Assembly: GCA_016742175.1 (NCBI GenBank)
Contig: JACVCH010000001.1
Span: 372,001 to 436,000, forward strand
Direction of reading: 5' to 3'
Source of the DNA: Rhizobiaceae bacterium
Lineage (GTDB): Bacteria; Pseudomonadota; Alphaproteobacteria; Rhizobiales; Rhizobiaceae
Length of the DNA stretch: 64,000 nt
The notes beneath the pieces are model-generated. The model was not told where the DNA came from. It saw nothing but the letters and a program-made list of their open reading frames with translations, and ran no database searches. Both the position numbers and the translations under genes were made by a program. Shown here in pieces: positions 29,153 to 40,349 of the stretch. How positions within the stretch are numbered: position 1 is the stretch's first letter; each line of letters opens with the position of its first letter.

Positions 29153-31780
29153 ATGGCAACCGAACGATACAATCCGCGCGCAAGCGAACCGAAATGGCAG
29201 AAGGCCTGGGACGAGGCCAAGCTCTTCGCCACGCAGAACGACGACCCGCGCGAGAAGTACTACGTGCTCGAAATGTTCCCCTATCCCTCGGGGCGCATCC
29301 ATATGGGCCATGTGCGCAACTATGCGATGGGCGACGTGGTGGCGCGCTACAAGCGGGCGGCCGGATACAACGTGCTGCACCCGATGGGCTGGGACGCCTT
29401 CGGCCTGCCGGCGGAGAACGCGGCGCGCGACAACAAGGTCAACCCGCGCGACTGGACCTATGCCAATATCGAGACGATGAAGGGCCAGTTGAAGACGATG
29501 GGCCTGTCGCTCGACTGGGCGCGCGAATTCGCGACCTGCGATCCGAGCTACTACAAGCACCAGCAGAAGATGTTCCTCGACTTCTGGCAGGCGGGGCTCG
29601 TCGAGCGCCGCAACGCCAAGGTCAACTGGGACCCCGAAGACATGACCGTCCTCGCCAACGAGCAGGTGATCGACGGGCGCGGCTGGCGCTCCGGCGCTCT
29701 GGTCGAACAGCGCGACCTGACGCAATGGTTCTTCAAGATCACCTCGATGGCGCAGGACCTGCTCGACGGGCTCGACACGCTCGAGCGCTGGCCCGAGAAG
29801 GTCAAGCTGATGCAGTCGAACTGGATCGGCCGCTCGGAAGGCCTCCAGCTTCGCTGGAAGCTGGACCCGGCGACCGCTCCCGAAGGTGAGAGCGAGCTCG
29901 AAGTCTACACGACCCGGCCCGACACGATCTTCGGTGCGTCCTTCATGGCGATCGCGGCCGACCATCCGCTGGCGAAGAAGGCGGCGGAGAAGAACCCGGC
30001 GCTGGCGGATTTCATCGCGGAGATCAAGCGCAGCGGAACGTCCGCGGCCGAGATCGAGACGGCGGAAAAGAAGGGCTTCGACACCGGCATCCGCGTCGTC
30101 CATCCCTTCGATGAGAGCTGGACGCTGCCGGTTCACGTGGCCAATTTCGTGCTGATGGATTACGGGACGGGCGCGATCTTCGGCTGCCCGTCGGGCGACC
30201 AGCGCGACCTCGACTTCGCCAACAAATACGGCCTGCCGGTCGTGCCCGTGGTGATGCCGAGGGACGGCGATGCGGCGAATTTCCAGATTATCGACGAGGC
30301 CTATGTCGACGACGGCGTGATGATCAATTCGCGCTTCCTCAACGGCATGACGCCGAAGGACGCGTTTGAAGACGTGGCTTCGCGGCTCGAAGCCGCGACG
30401 CTCGGCAACCGACCGCAGGCGCAGCGCAAGGTTCAGTTCCGCCTGCGCGACTGGCTGATTTCGCGCCAGCGCTACTGGGGCTGCCCGATCCCGGTCATCC
30501 ATTGCGACGATTGCGGCGCGGTGCCGGTTCCGGCCGAGCAACTGCCGGTGCGGCTGCCCGACGAAGTGTCGTTCGACAGACCGGGCAACCCGCTCGACCA
30601 TCACCCGACGTGGAAACTCGTCGCCTGCCCGAATTGCGGCAGGCAAGCGCGCCGCGACACCGACACGATGGACACGTTCGTCGATTCCTCGTGGTATTTC
30701 GCGCGCTTCACCGACCCGTGGAACGAGAACCAGCCGACCGATCTCGCCCATGTCGACGGGCCAAATGGATGGCTGCCGGTCAACCAGTATATCGGCGGCA
30801 TCGAGCACGCGATCCTGCACCTGCTCTATTCGCGCTTCTTCGCCCGCGCGATGAAGGCGACGGGGCACCTCAACAGCGTCGAGGAGCCGTTCGAGGGCCT
30901 GTTCACGCAGGGCATGGTCGTCCACGAGACCTATCGCGGCCCGAAGGGCTGGGTGACGCCGGCCGAAGTGAAATTGGAAGAGGTCGACGGGCAACGGCGC
31001 GCGAGCCTGATCGCGACCGGCGAGGACATCACGATCGGCTCGATCGAGAAGATGTCGAAGTCGAAGAAGAACGTGGTCGATCCCGACGACATCATCGCCA
31101 GCTACGGCGCGGATACGGCGCGCTGGTTCATGCTGTCGGATTCGCCGCCGGACCGCGACGTGATCTGGACGGAAGCAGGCGTCGAGGGTGCGCACCGGTT
31201 CGTGCAGCGCGTGTGGCGGCTGGTTTCGGAAGCTTCGGAGGCGCTGAAGGGCGTTGCCGGCGCGCCCGCGCGGGAAGGCGAGGCGGCGGCGCTGTCCAAG
31301 CTCGCGCACAAGACGGTGAAGGCGGTGGGCGCGGATATCGAGCGTCTCGGCTTCAACAAGGCGGTCGCGCGGCTCTACGAACTGGTCAACGCGCTGGCGC
31401 CGCGCGTGCAGGCGCTGGACACGGCAAGCGAGGCCGACAAGGCGGCGCTGCGCGACGCGTTTGACAAGCTGCTCGTGATGGTGGCCCCGATGATGCCGCA
31501 TCTGGCCGAGGAATGCTGGGCGGCGCTGGGCGGCGAGGGGCTGATCGCGAATCAGGCCTGGCCGCAGTTCGACGCGGCGCTGACCGTCGACGACGAAGTC
31601 ACGCTGCCGGTGCAGGTCAACGGCAAGAAGCGCGGGGATTTGACAATCGCGCGCGCGGCGGACCAATCTGAAGTCGAGGCTGCGGCACTCGCTCTCGACT
31701 TCGTCCAGAAGGCGCTCGAAGGCAAGGCACCGCGCAAGATCATCGTCGTGCCGCAGAGGATCGTGAATGTCGTTGCTTGA
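29153..31780 (+). CDS. leuS: Leucyl-tRNA synthetase
   Basis: Charges tRNA-Leu, with editing. The 875-residue product shows the class I HIGH motif as [11 protein letters not shown], the KMSKS motif as [10 protein letters not shown], and the CP1 editing domain with TTRPDTIFG and [17 protein letters not shown]. Four cysteines near residue 455-500 (CDDCG, CPNCG) mark the zinc-like insert. The C-terminal anticodon-binding and leucyl-specific domains are complete. Its end overlaps the lptE start by 14 bases, the usual alphaproteobacterial arrangement. Confidence 0.96.
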   Translation: MATERYNPRASEPKWQKAWDEAKLFATQNDDPREKYYVLEMFPYPSGRIHMGHVRNYAMGDVVARYKRAAGYNVLHPMGWDAFGLPAENAARDNKVNPRDWTYANIETMKGQLKTMGLSLDWAREFATCDPSYYKHQQKMFLDFWQAGLVERRNAKVNWDPEDMTVLANEQVIDGRGWRSGALVEQRDLTQWFFKITSMAQDLLDGLDTLERWPEKVKLMQSNWIGRSEGLQLRWKLDPATAPEGESELEVYTTRPDTIFGASFMAIAADHPLAKKAAEKNPALADFIAEIKRSGTSAAEIETAEKKGFDTGIRVVHPFDESWTLPVHVANFVLMDYGTGAIFGCPSGDQRDLDFANKYGLPVVPVVMPRDGDAANFQIIDEAYVDDGVMINSRFLNGMTPKDAFEDVASRLEAATLGNRPQAQRKVQFRLRDWLISRQRYWGCPIPVIHCDDCGAVPVPAEQLPVRLPDEVSFDRPGNPLDHHPTWKLVACPNCGRQARRDTDTMDTFVDSSWYFARFTDPWNENQPTDLAHVDGPNGWLPVNQYIGGIEHAILHLLYSRFFARAMKATGHLNSVEEPFEGLFTQGMVVHETYRGPKGWVTPAEVKLEEVDGQRRASLIATGEDITIGSIEKMSKSKKNVVDPDDIIASYGADTARWFMLSDSPPDRDVIWTEAGVEGAHRFVQRVWRLVSEASEALKGVAGAPAREGEAAALSKLAHKTVKAVGADIERLGFNKAVARLYELVNALAPRVQALDTASEADKAALRDAFDKLLVMVAPMMPHLAEECWAALGGEGLIANQAWPQFDAALTVDDEVTLPVQVNGKKRGDLTIARAADQSEVEAAALALDFVQKALEGKAPRKIIVVPQRIVNVVA

Positions 31781-32315
31781 TCGGAACCGGCTGCGGCTGG
31801 CGGGACTCGGCCTTGCGCTCTCGCTCGCGGTTGCCGCGGGCTGTACCGTGCAGCCGCTCTATGGCACGGGCGGGACGACGGCTTCGGGCGTGCCGATGAG
31901 CGCGGAACTTGCGTCGGTCGCGGTGGCGCCGGTGCGCGATCGCGTCAGCCAGGAGGTGCGCAACCACCTGATCTTCCTTTTGTCGGGCGGCGCGGGCGAG
32001 CCTTCCGCCGCGCGCTATACGGCGCAGCTCGGCGTTTCCGTCGCCAATGCCGCCGCCGCTTCCGTTCAAGTCGGGCGCGACGAGGAGCCGACGGCTTCGC
32101 TCGTCACGGTCGCCGTTTCCTATACGCTGACGGATACGAGCGGCACGACGATCGGCTCCGGCTCGCGCTCGGCGCAGGCGCCCTACGACGTTTCGCGCCA
32201 GCAATTCGCCGCGCTGCGCGCCTCGCGCGATGCACAGAACCGGGCGGCGCGCGAAGCAGCCGAACTCGTTCGACTTGCGATTGCGAAAGACATTTCGCGG
32301 CTATCTACACGTTAG
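31767..32315 (+). CDS. lptE: LPS assembly lipoprotein LptE
   Basis: Outer-membrane lipoprotein that plugs and assembles LptD for lipopolysaccharide export. The 182-residue protein has a lipoprotein signal peptide with lipobox VAAGC, the lipidated Cys being residue 26, followed by TVQPLYG, a common start of mature rhizobial LptE. The mature part is alternating beta strands plus a C-terminal helix. Overlap with leuS matches the leuS-lptE-holA order of many Proteobacteria; holA does not follow here. Confidence 0.85.
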   Translation: MSLLDRNRLRLAGLGLALSLAVAAGCTVQPLYGTGGTTASGVPMSAELASVAVAPVRDRVSQEVRNHLIFLLSGGAGEPSAARYTAQLGVSVANAAAASVQVGRDEEPTASLVTVAVSYTLTDTSGTTIGSGSRSAQAPYDVSRQQFAALRASRDAQNRAAREAAELVRLAIAKDISRLSTR

Positions 32316-32415
32316 CTAATATTCAGGAACTTTTTGTTACCAAAGACATTCTTGCAAGAATGTCATGGCCGCGTCATCCCGTTCGGCGATGAAGGCGCGT
32401 GACGGAGTGCACAGA

Positions 32416-33312
32416 ATGAACCTTCGGCAGGCGCCGTACAGTCTTACCTCGATCATCAGTTACCTGATGCCTTCGGCCCAGCCGCGCGACCATGTGGTCG
32501 ACCAGCTCATCGCGGAGCGCGCCACGCACCTGTCGCGCAATCCGGCCTGGCCGGCGCTGCGGCCGCTGATCTATCGCTATTTCGACTACGATCTCGCGGT
32601 CTCGATGGCAAACGACATGGCGCCGCTGTCGGGCCTCGAGGCATTCGACTATCTGTCGAAGCTGCTCGCGCTCGACGTGACGGTGACCGGGCTCGGGAAC
32701 ATTCCCAAGTCCGGCGGCTTCGTGCTCGCGCCGAGCCATCCGACCGGCATCGCCGACGGCATCGCCGTCTACGAACTGATGAAGCCGGTGCGGAGCGACC
32801 TCTCGATCTTCGCCAATCGGGACGCGCTGCGCGTCTCGGCTGGCCTGCGCGACCTGATCATCCCGGTCGAGTGGCGGCAGGGCGAAAAGAGCCATTCGAA
32901 GAGCCGCGACACGCTGGAAATGACGGCCAAGGCGTTTTCAAACGAGCGCGCGGTGGTGCTTTTCCCGTCGGGCCGCATCGCCTACTGGAACAAGGACAAG
33001 CTGACGGAGCGGCCCTGGCAGCCTTCCTTCGTGGCGCTCGCGCGACGCTACAACGTGCCGGTCGTGCCGGCGCACATCACCGCGCGCAATTCGGGCCTGT
33101 TCTATTTCCTGTCGAAATACTCGACGGAAATGCGCGACATGACCGTGTTCCACGAACTGCTCAACAAGAAGAACCGGCCCTTCGAGATCACCGTCGGCAA
33201 GCCGATCGCGCCGGAGCTTTTGCAGGGGGATGCGGCGGAAGTCGCGGCGCTGTTGCAGAAGCACACGGTCGAGGATCTGGCGCGCGATCCGGGCGCGGAG
33301 TTCCAACGGTAG
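32416..33312 (+). CDS. Lysophospholipid acyltransferase-like protein
   Basis: A 298-residue PlsC-superfamily acyltransferase. Block I reads PSHPTGIADG, giving His and Asp separated by five residues rather than the canonical four, and block III reads FPSGRI instead of FPEGTR. Both features are, from memory, shared by a rhizobial subgroup. It probably transfers an acyl chain to a lysophospholipid or a related lipid; the acceptor is unknown. ATG 32416 has GGAG about ten bases upstream; an earlier in-frame start at 32365 is less likely. A bidirectional terminator follows. Confidence 0.75.
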   Translation: MNLRQAPYSLTSIISYLMPSAQPRDHVVDQLIAERATHLSRNPAWPALRPLIYRYFDYDLAVSMANDMAPLSGLEAFDYLSKLLALDVTVTGLGNIPKSGGFVLAPSHPTGIADGIAVYELMKPVRSDLSIFANRDALRVSAGLRDLIIPVEWRQGEKSHSKSRDTLEMTAKAFSNERAVVLFPSGRIAYWNKDKLTERPWQPSFVALARRYNVPVVPAHITARNSGLFYFLSKYSTEMRDMTVFHELLNKKNRPFEITVGKPIAPELLQGDAAEVAALLQKHTVEDLARDPGAEFQR

Positions 33313-33316
33313 ATGC

Positions 33317-33344
33317 AAAAAACCCCGCTCGAAGCGGGGTTTTT
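33317..33344. terminator. Bidirectional intrinsic terminator
   Basis: The stem AAAAACCCCGCT / AGCGGGGTTTTT with a three-base loop has an A-run on the left and a T-run on the right, so it can stop both the acyltransferase transcript and the convergent transaldolase transcript. Confidence 0.92.
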
Positions 33345-33365
33345 CATATTGGGGAGATCGGTCTT

Positions 33366-34019
33366 TCAGCCGATCTTCTGGCCGGTCTTGGCCCAGTCGG
33401 CGAGGAAGGTTTCGAGGCCCTTGTCCGTCAGCGGGTGCTTGACGAGTGCCTTGAGGGTCGCCGGCGGCACGGTCGCGACGTCGGCGCCGATGAGGGCGGC
33501 GAGCTTGACGTGGTTCACGGTGCGGATCGAGGCGGCGAGGATCTCGGTCGTGAAATCGTAGTTGGTGTAGATCTGCTTGATCTCGGAAATCAGCTCCATG
33601 CCATCGATGCCCATGTCGTCGATGCGGCCGATGAAGGGCGAGATGAAGGTGGCGCCCGCCTTGGCGGCGAGCAGCGCCTGGTTGGCCGAGAAGCAGAGCG
33701 TGACGTTGACGAGGCGGCCGTCGCCGGTGATCGCCTTGCAGGCCTTGAGGCCGTCGAGCGTCAGCGGCAGCTTGATGCAGATGTTGTCGGCGATCTTCGA
33801 CAGGACGTCGGCCTCGCGCATCATCTCGGCATATTCGGTGGCGGCGACTTCCGCCGACACGGGGCCGTCGACGATGTCGCAGATCTCCTTGGTGACTTCC
33901 TTGATGTCGCGGCCCGACTTGAGGATCAGCGACGGGTTGGTCGTCACGCCGTCGAGCAGGCCGTATTCGTTGAGTTCGCGGATTTCGGCGACATCGGCCG
34001 TATCGACGAAGAATTTCAT
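33366..34019 (-). CDS. fsa: Transaldolase / fructose-6-phosphate aldolase, small type
   Basis: A 217-residue class I aldolase barrel of the TalC/Fsa group. The Schiff-base lysine lies in NICIKLPLT (Lys83). [22 protein letters not shown] and [10 protein letters not shown] are conserved. In rhizobia this protein is usually called probable transaldolase and serves the non-oxidative pentose phosphate pathway; fructose-6-phosphate aldolase activity cannot be excluded. The start has GAAGGAG about six bases upstream. It is divergent from priA, a conserved pairing in the order. Confidence 0.9.
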   Translation of the reverse strand: MKFFVDTADVAEIRELNEYGLLDGVTTNPSLILKSGRDIKEVTKEICDIVDGPVSAEVAATEYAEMMREADVLSKIADNICIKLPLTLDGLKACKAITGDGRLVNVTLCFSANQALLAAKAGATFISPFIGRIDDMGIDGMELISEIKQIYTNYDFTTEILAASIRTVNHVKLAALIGADVATVPPATLKALVKHPLTDKGLETFLADWAKTGQKIG

Positions 34020-34119
34020 GTGCGTCTCCTTCAGGCTTCTGGGCAGGCGGCGGATGGGAAGTCCGCCAGCCGGCGGTTGGGACTTGCACTAGCGCAAGAT
34101 CGGGGCAAGGTCACGTCCG
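34020..34119. promoter_or_regulatory. Shared promoter region of divergent fsa and priA
   Basis: This 100-base gap separates two divergent starts and must hold both promoters and both ribosome sites (GAAGGAG for fsa at 34026-34032 region). I could not pick convincing -35/-10 pairs by eye. Confidence 0.4.
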
Positions 34120-36315
34120 ATGAGCCAAGATTCGCCTTCCCTGTTTCCGCCAAGCCAGGTCGTGCCCGTTCTCGTGCCGATGCCGGCCGAGCGGGCCTAT
34201 TCCTATGCCGTGCCGGACGGCATGCGCGTCGCGCCGGGCTCGATCGTGCGGGTGCCGCTTGGTCCGCGGCTGGTCGCGGGCGTCGTTTGGGACGGCGACG
34301 GGGGATCGGTCGACCCGAAAAAGCTGCGGCCGATCGACCATGTGTTCGACTGTCCGCCGATAAGGGCCGAGCTGCGCCGCTTCGTCGACTGGGTGGCGAG
34401 CTATACGCTCTCGCCGCCCGGCATGGTGGCGCGGATGCTGCTGCGCGCGCCGGCGGCGTTCGATCCCGAGCCGATGATCGAGGGGATGGTGCTTTCGGGC
34501 GCCGAGCCCGACCGGATGACGGATGCGCGCCGGCGGGTGCTCGAAACGGCGTCGGACGGGTTTGCGTGGACACGCTCGGGGCTGGCGCGCGCGGCGGGCA
34601 CGTCGCTGACGGTGATCGACGGGCTGAGGGCGCAGGGCGTCTTCGACGAGGCGCTGATCGCGCCGCGGCCGGTCGTCGCCGCGCCCGATCCGGACTACGC
34701 GCAGGCGGAGCTGATGCCGGAGCAGGCGGAAGCGGCGCAGAGCTTGCGCGAGAGGGTCGCGGGCGGCGGGTTTTCGACGACGCTGATCGACGGGGTAACG
34801 GGGTCTGGCAAGACGGAGGTCTATTTCGAGGCGATCGCGGAGGCCGTGCGGGCGGGGCGACAGGTGCTCGTGCTGGTGCCGGAGATCGCGCTGACGGCGG
34901 CGTTTCTGGAGCGCTTCCAGGACAGGTTCGGCGCCAAGCCGGCCGAATGGCATTCCGACCTTGCGCCGCGCACGCGCGAGCGGGTCTGGCGGCAGGTGGC
35001 GGAGGGCCGCGTCAGGGTAGTGGCGGGAGCGCGCTCGGCGCTGTTCCTGCCGTTCAAAGAGCTCGGGCTGATCGTCGTCGACGAGGAGCACGACCCCGCC
35101 TATAAGCAGGAGGATCGCGTCTTCTACAATGCGCGCGACATGGCGGTGGTGCGCGGGCATATCGGGCAGTTTCAGGTGGTGCTCGCTTCTGCGACGCCGT
35201 CGGTCGAAAGCCGCGTCAATGCGGGGCAGGGACGCTATGCACGAGCCGTGCTTTCGGGGCGCTATGCCGAGGCCGCGCTGCCCGACATTCGCGCGATCGA
35301 CATGCGCAGGCATCCCCCGGCGCGCGGCGGGTTCATTTCGCCGGTGCTCGTCTCGGCGGCGCGCGCCACTGTCGAGCGCGGCGAGCAGGCGCTGTTCTTC
35401 CTCAACCGGCGCGGCTATGCGCCGCTGACGCTGTGCCGGGTCTGCGGGCACCGCTTCCAGTGCCCGTCCTGCTCGAGCTGGCTGGTCGAGCATCGCTTTC
35501 GCGGCCAGTTGATGTGTCATCATTGCGGGCACTCGGAAGCGCGACCCGAGGCCTGCCCGTCCTGCGGGACGCTCGACCATCTCGTGCCGTGCGGGCCGGG
35601 CGTCGAGCGGATCGCCGAGGAGATCGTCTCGCACTTTCCCGACAGCCGCGTGATCGTGCTCTCGTCCGACATGCTCGGCGGGGTGAAGCGGCTCAGGCTC
35701 GAACTCGACGCCATCGCCAAGGGCGAGGCCGACATCGTCATCGGTACGCAGCTCGTCGCCAAGGGGCACAATTTTCCGAACATGACGCTGGTCGGCGTCG
35801 TCGACGCCGATCTGGGGCTGGCGAACGGCGACCCGCGGGCGGCGGAGCGCACGTTCCAGCTTCTGAGCCAGGTGACGGGCCGGGCCGGGCGCACGGGCAA
35901 GAAGAGCGTCGGGCTGCTCCAGACCTACCAACCGGACCACCCGGTGATGCGCGCGCTCGTCTCGGGCGATGCGGAGGCGTTCTACGACCGCGAAGTCACG
36001 GAGCGCGAGCGCGGACGCCTGCCGCCCTTCGGCCGCCTCGCCGGCGTCATCGTCAGTGCGGCAACGCGGGCCGAGGCCGAAGGCCACGCGCGCGGGCTGC
36101 GGCAGGCGGCGGCGCGCTCGAACGAGATCATGGTGCTCGGCCCGGCCGAAGCCCCCTTGTCGCTCATCGCCGGGCGGCATCGGTTCCGGCTGCTGGTTCA
36201 CGCCGAACGGAAGGCGGACATCCAGGGATATATCCGTGCGATGCTTGGCGCCGGGCCAAAGGAGCGCGGATCGGTGCGGGTCAATGTCGACATCGACCCG
36301 CAGAGCTTTTTGTAA
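34120..36315 (+). CDS. priA: Primosomal protein N' (PriA helicase)
   Basis: Restarts stalled replication forks by recognising branched DNA and loading DnaB. The 731-residue protein has the 3'BD N-terminal domain (about residues 12-110), helicase motif I GVTGSGKTE, and motif II DEEH. Zinc cysteines occur in pairs (CRVCG, CPSC, CHHCG, CPSCG at about residues 440-490), and GTQLVAKGHNFP and QVTGRAGR form the later helicase motifs. A proteobacterial full-length protein. The usual next gene in Hyphomicrobiales is atpH; here two extra genes intervene. Confidence 0.95.
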   Translation: MSQDSPSLFPPSQVVPVLVPMPAERAYSYAVPDGMRVAPGSIVRVPLGPRLVAGVVWDGDGGSVDPKKLRPIDHVFDCPPIRAELRRFVDWVASYTLSPPGMVARMLLRAPAAFDPEPMIEGMVLSGAEPDRMTDARRRVLETASDGFAWTRSGLARAAGTSLTVIDGLRAQGVFDEALIAPRPVVAAPDPDYAQAELMPEQAEAAQSLRERVAGGGFSTTLIDGVTGSGKTEVYFEAIAEAVRAGRQVLVLVPEIALTAAFLERFQDRFGAKPAEWHSDLAPRTRERVWRQVAEGRVRVVAGARSALFLPFKELGLIVVDEEHDPAYKQEDRVFYNARDMAVVRGHIGQFQVVLASATPSVESRVNAGQGRYARAVLSGRYAEAALPDIRAIDMRRHPPARGGFISPVLVSAARATVERGEQALFFLNRRGYAPLTLCRVCGHRFQCPSCSSWLVEHRFRGQLMCHHCGHSEARPEACPSCGTLDHLVPCGPGVERIAEEIVSHFPDSRVIVLSSDMLGGVKRLRLELDAIAKGEADIVIGTQLVAKGHNFPNMTLVGVVDADLGLANGDPRAAERTFQLLSQVTGRAGRTGKKSVGLLQTYQPDHPVMRALVSGDAEAFYDREVTERERGRLPPFGRLAGVIVSAATRAEAEGHARGLRQAAARSNEIMVLGPAEAPLSLIAGRHRFRLLVHAERKADIQGYIRAMLGAGPKERGSVRVNVDIDPQSFL

Positions 36316-36330
36316 GCGGGGATTGAATCT

Positions 36331-36384
36331 ACCGATATATAATGGTGTATATCAAAGTTGAGATATAAACGGTTATATATCGGT
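36331..36384 (+). promoter_or_regulatory. Nested AT-rich inverted repeats upstream of the AAA ATPase
   Basis: ACCGATATATAA (36331-36342) and TTATATATCGGT (36373-36384) are perfect complements, and between them TATATC (36348-36353) pairs with GATATA (36362-36367). The outer arm ends 6 bases before the ATPase start codon. This looks like a paired operator or a cruciform and is strikingly AT-rich for the region. Autoregulation by the ATPase's own winged-helix domain is a possible use. Confidence 0.6.
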
Positions 36385-36390
36385 ATAGGC

Positions 36391-37557
36391 ATGGACCCGG
36401 TCAGAAATCCTTTTGCGCCCGGCGCCGGCTCCCAACCGCCGGAGCTCGCTGGCCGCGATGCGATCATCGCCGATGCGGCAACCGCCCTGCAACGGGCAAT
36501 CATCGGCAAGCATGGGCGCTCGCAAATTCTTCTTGGACTTCGGGGCGTTGGCAAGACGGTCCTGCTGAACAAGATCGAGGAACTGGCGACGCAATATGGC
36601 CATGTAACCTCCTTCATCGAGGCGCCCGAAAGCAAGCCGCTGACGGAGTTGCTCTATCCACGCCTGCATCAGGTCGTGCGCCAGCTTTCCCTCATCGACT
36701 CAGCCAAAGCCAGCGCCTTTCAAGCGATGAGGGCCCTTCGGGCATTCGCCAGCGTGTTCAAGATTTCCGTGGGCGATTTCTCCATATCGGTCGATCCCGA
36801 AGAGGGCGTCGCCGACAGCGGAAACCTGGAATACGACCTGTCGGACCTCTTCCTGCGGATTGGCGCCGCCGCACAAGCTGCCGGGCGGGGATGGACGCTG
36901 TTGATCGACGAGGTGCAATATCTCAACGAGACCGAATATGGCGCGGTGATCGTTGCAATCCATCGGATCAATCAGAAGAACCTTCCGGTCATGTTTTTCG
37001 GTGCGGGATTGCCGCAGGTGGCGGCGCTGTCCGGCGATGCCAAATCCTACGCTGAGCGGCTGTTCGCATACCCAGCAATCGGGCCGCTCTCCGACGAAGC
37101 CGCCGAGGACGCCATCCGCCAGCCTATCGAAAAGGAAGGCGAATCCATTTCGCCCGAAGCGCTTGCACAGATCGTCGGCAAAACGCATGGATATCCCTAT
37201 TTCCTGCAGGAATGGGGATATCAAACCTGGAATGCCGCCGACGCTTCGCCGATCGACAGCGAAGACGTTGCCAGCGCATCGCAAGCGGCGCTTCGCCGCC
37301 TCGACGAGGGCTTCTTCAAGGTTCGGTTCGACAGGCTTACACCCAAAGAGCGCGAATACGTGATCGCCATGGCACATCTGGGCAAAGGGCCATACCGATC
37401 TTCCGATGTCGCCGACCGACTTGGCGAGAACGTCCAGAGCCTTGGGCCGCGCCGGGCAAAGATCATCAGCAAGGGAATGATCTACAGTCCCGCACATGGA
37501 GACATTGCCTTCACGGTTCCCATGTTCGAAGAGTATCTCAAGCGCAACTGGATTTAG
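36391..37557 (+). CDS. AAA family ATPase with C-terminal winged helix (Orc1/Cdc6-like architecture)
   Basis: A 388-residue P-loop protein. Walker A is GLRGVGKT (49-56) and Walker B is WTLLIDEVQ (168-176), with the AAA lid near EDAIRQPIEKEG. A C-terminal winged helix (about 320-380: KEREYVIAMAHLGKGPYRSSDVADRL, then a wing) suggests DNA binding. The layout resembles AAA_16 / archaeal-type ATPases; such genes occur sporadically in bacteria with unknown function. Codon use is visibly less GC-biased than in the flanking priA and atp genes. It interrupts the usual priA-atpH order, so it was probably acquired. ATG 36391 lies just after the inverted repeats; ATG-less starts further upstream would run into them. 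Confidence 0.75.
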   Translation: MDPVRNPFAPGAGSQPPELAGRDAIIADAATALQRAIIGKHGRSQILLGLRGVGKTVLLNKIEELATQYGHVTSFIEAPESKPLTELLYPRLHQVVRQLSLIDSAKASAFQAMRALRAFASVFKISVGDFSISVDPEEGVADSGNLEYDLSDLFLRIGAAAQAAGRGWTLLIDEVQYLNETEYGAVIVAIHRINQKNLPVMFFGAGLPQVAALSGDAKSYAERLFAYPAIGPLSDEAAEDAIRQPIEKEGESISPEALAQIVGKTHGYPYFLQEWGYQTWNAADASPIDSEDVASASQAALRRLDEGFFKVRFDRLTPKEREYVIAMAHLGKGPYRSSDVADRLGENVQSLGPRRAKIISKGMIYSPAHGDIAFTVPMFEEYLKRNWI

Positions 37558-37621
37558 GTCGGCCAAGCGGACCGACCAAATCCTATGAACTCAGCCGTCA
37601 TTCACATCAGAGGTTGTCTCA

Positions 37622-38017
37622 ATGGAACTCGCATTTCCGTGGCCGTATTCGCAGGGCGAGTGGCTGGCCTGGTCGTCGGCGGCGGTGACCGTCCTGTTCG
37701 GGCTGGTGACGCTGTTCGCGCCGCGGCTGTCGCTAAAGGTGCTGCGGTTGCAGACCGCGCCGAACCATCCAGAGGCGGTGGCCGAATCGCGGGCGACGAT
37801 GTCGGGGTTTTATCTCGGCGTCGGGCTTTGCTGCATCCTGCTCGCCCAGCCGCTCCTCTACCTGACGCTCGGCGCGTCGTGGGCGCTGACGGCGTTCGGG
37901 CGGGTCGTTTCGATGCTGTCGGACCGCGGGAACACGGCCTATAACTGGTTCGTCCTGGCGATTGAGATCGTGCTTGCGGGACTGCCGCTCGCCTTTGCGC
38001 TCGGCTTCGTCGGCTGA
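37622..38017 (+). CDS. Small four-helix membrane protein
   Basis: A 131-residue inner-membrane protein with four predicted helices (about residues 15-34, 62-80, 83-95 and 107-128) and a conserved-looking loop VLRLQTAPNHPEAVAESRAT. From memory it resembles the small proteins named 'AGROH133_08824 family phage infection protein' in rhizobia, but I cannot verify that. It starts about 65 bases after the ATPase on the same strand and precedes the atp operon. If the phage link holds, the gene would be a host factor for phage entry. Confidence 0.6.
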   Translation: MELAFPWPYSQGEWLAWSSAAVTVLFGLVTLFAPRLSLKVLRLQTAPNHPEAVAESRATMSGFYLGVGLCCILLAQPLLYLTLGASWALTAFGRVVSMLSDRGNTAYNWFVLAIEIVLAGLPLAFALGFVG

Positions 38018-38065
38018 TCCTTTCGAACTGCGACAAAACGGCCAAAAACCGCCCGGCAAGGCGTG

Positions 38066-38093
38066 TTGCGAGTCCTCAAAGCGTGTGCTAGAC
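38066..38093 (+). promoter_or_regulatory. Possible promoter of the atp operon
   Basis: TTGCGA (38066-38071) and CTAGAC (38088-38093) at 16-base spacing, in the 212-base gap before atpH, fit an alphaproteobacterial housekeeping promoter. It leaves a leader of about 130 bases. Called by eye. Confidence 0.35.
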
Positions 38094-38229
38094 GGCAATC
38101 GACTTTTGACCGGGGGAGGCGGCCTGCCCGCGCGTTCCGGGGAAATTTTCAACGAGGTCCGCGATTTAGCCGGGCATTTGCCCCGGTGTTTGAATTTGCT
38201 GCCTTCCAGATGAAGAGAAAACACACCTC

Positions 38230-38789
38230 GTGGCACAGTCCGGCTCGATGATCTCAGGTGTTTCGCAGCGCTACGCGCGCTCGCTGTTCGAACTGGCGAA
38301 GGACGAGAACTCCGTCGCCGAAACCGAGAAAGAACTCGGCCGCTTCGCCGCCATGCTCGACGAGAGCGACGACCTGAAGCGCCTCGTCTCCAGCCCCGTC
38401 TTCTCGGCCGAAGACCAGCTTCGCGCCATCTCGGCGATCCTCGACAAGGCGGGCATCAAGGGCCTCGTCGGCAACTTCCTGCGCGTCGTCGCGCAGAACC
38501 GCCGGCTCTTCGCCGTGCCGGGCATGATCGCGGCGTTCGCCAGGATCGCGGCCGAGGCGCGCGGCGAGGTTTCCGCCGACGTGATTTCGGCGCATGCGCT
38601 CTCGGCGGCGCAGGAAAAGGAACTCAAGGCGGCGCTGAAGAGCGTTGCCGGCAAGGACGTGACGGTCAACCTCACGGTCGACCCCTCGATCCTCGGCGGT
38701 CTCGTCGTCAAGATGGGCTCGCGCCAGATCGACACGTCGCTCAAGACTAAACTCAATTCGCTCAAGCTTGCACTGAAAGAGGTCGGCTG

Positions 38790-38790
<1 letters not shown>
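38230..38790 (+). CDS. atpH: ATP synthase F1 subunit delta
   Basis: Links F1 to the peripheral stalk b subunits (OSCP homologue). The 186-residue product has the N-terminal six-helix domain ([15 protein letters not shown]) and the C-terminal [25 protein letters not shown] motif. The start is a GTG (VAQSG..., matching rhizobial MAQS starts); an ATG six codons later is a weaker option. The stop overlaps the atpA start by one base (TGATG). Confidence 0.93.
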
Positions 38791-40319
<1,529 letters not shown>

Positions 40320-40349
40320 GGCCTTTGACGAGAAAGCAGAGATTGCCGC

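Noticed and set aside
29135-31666. 843-codon open frame antisense to leuS
   Set aside because: Same GC-driven artefact; LeuS motifs fix the coding strand.
36391-37557. AAA ATPase considered as part of a known anti-phage system or insertion sequence
   Set aside because: No partner effector, integrase, transposase or target-site duplication is visible; only an acquired islet is supported.
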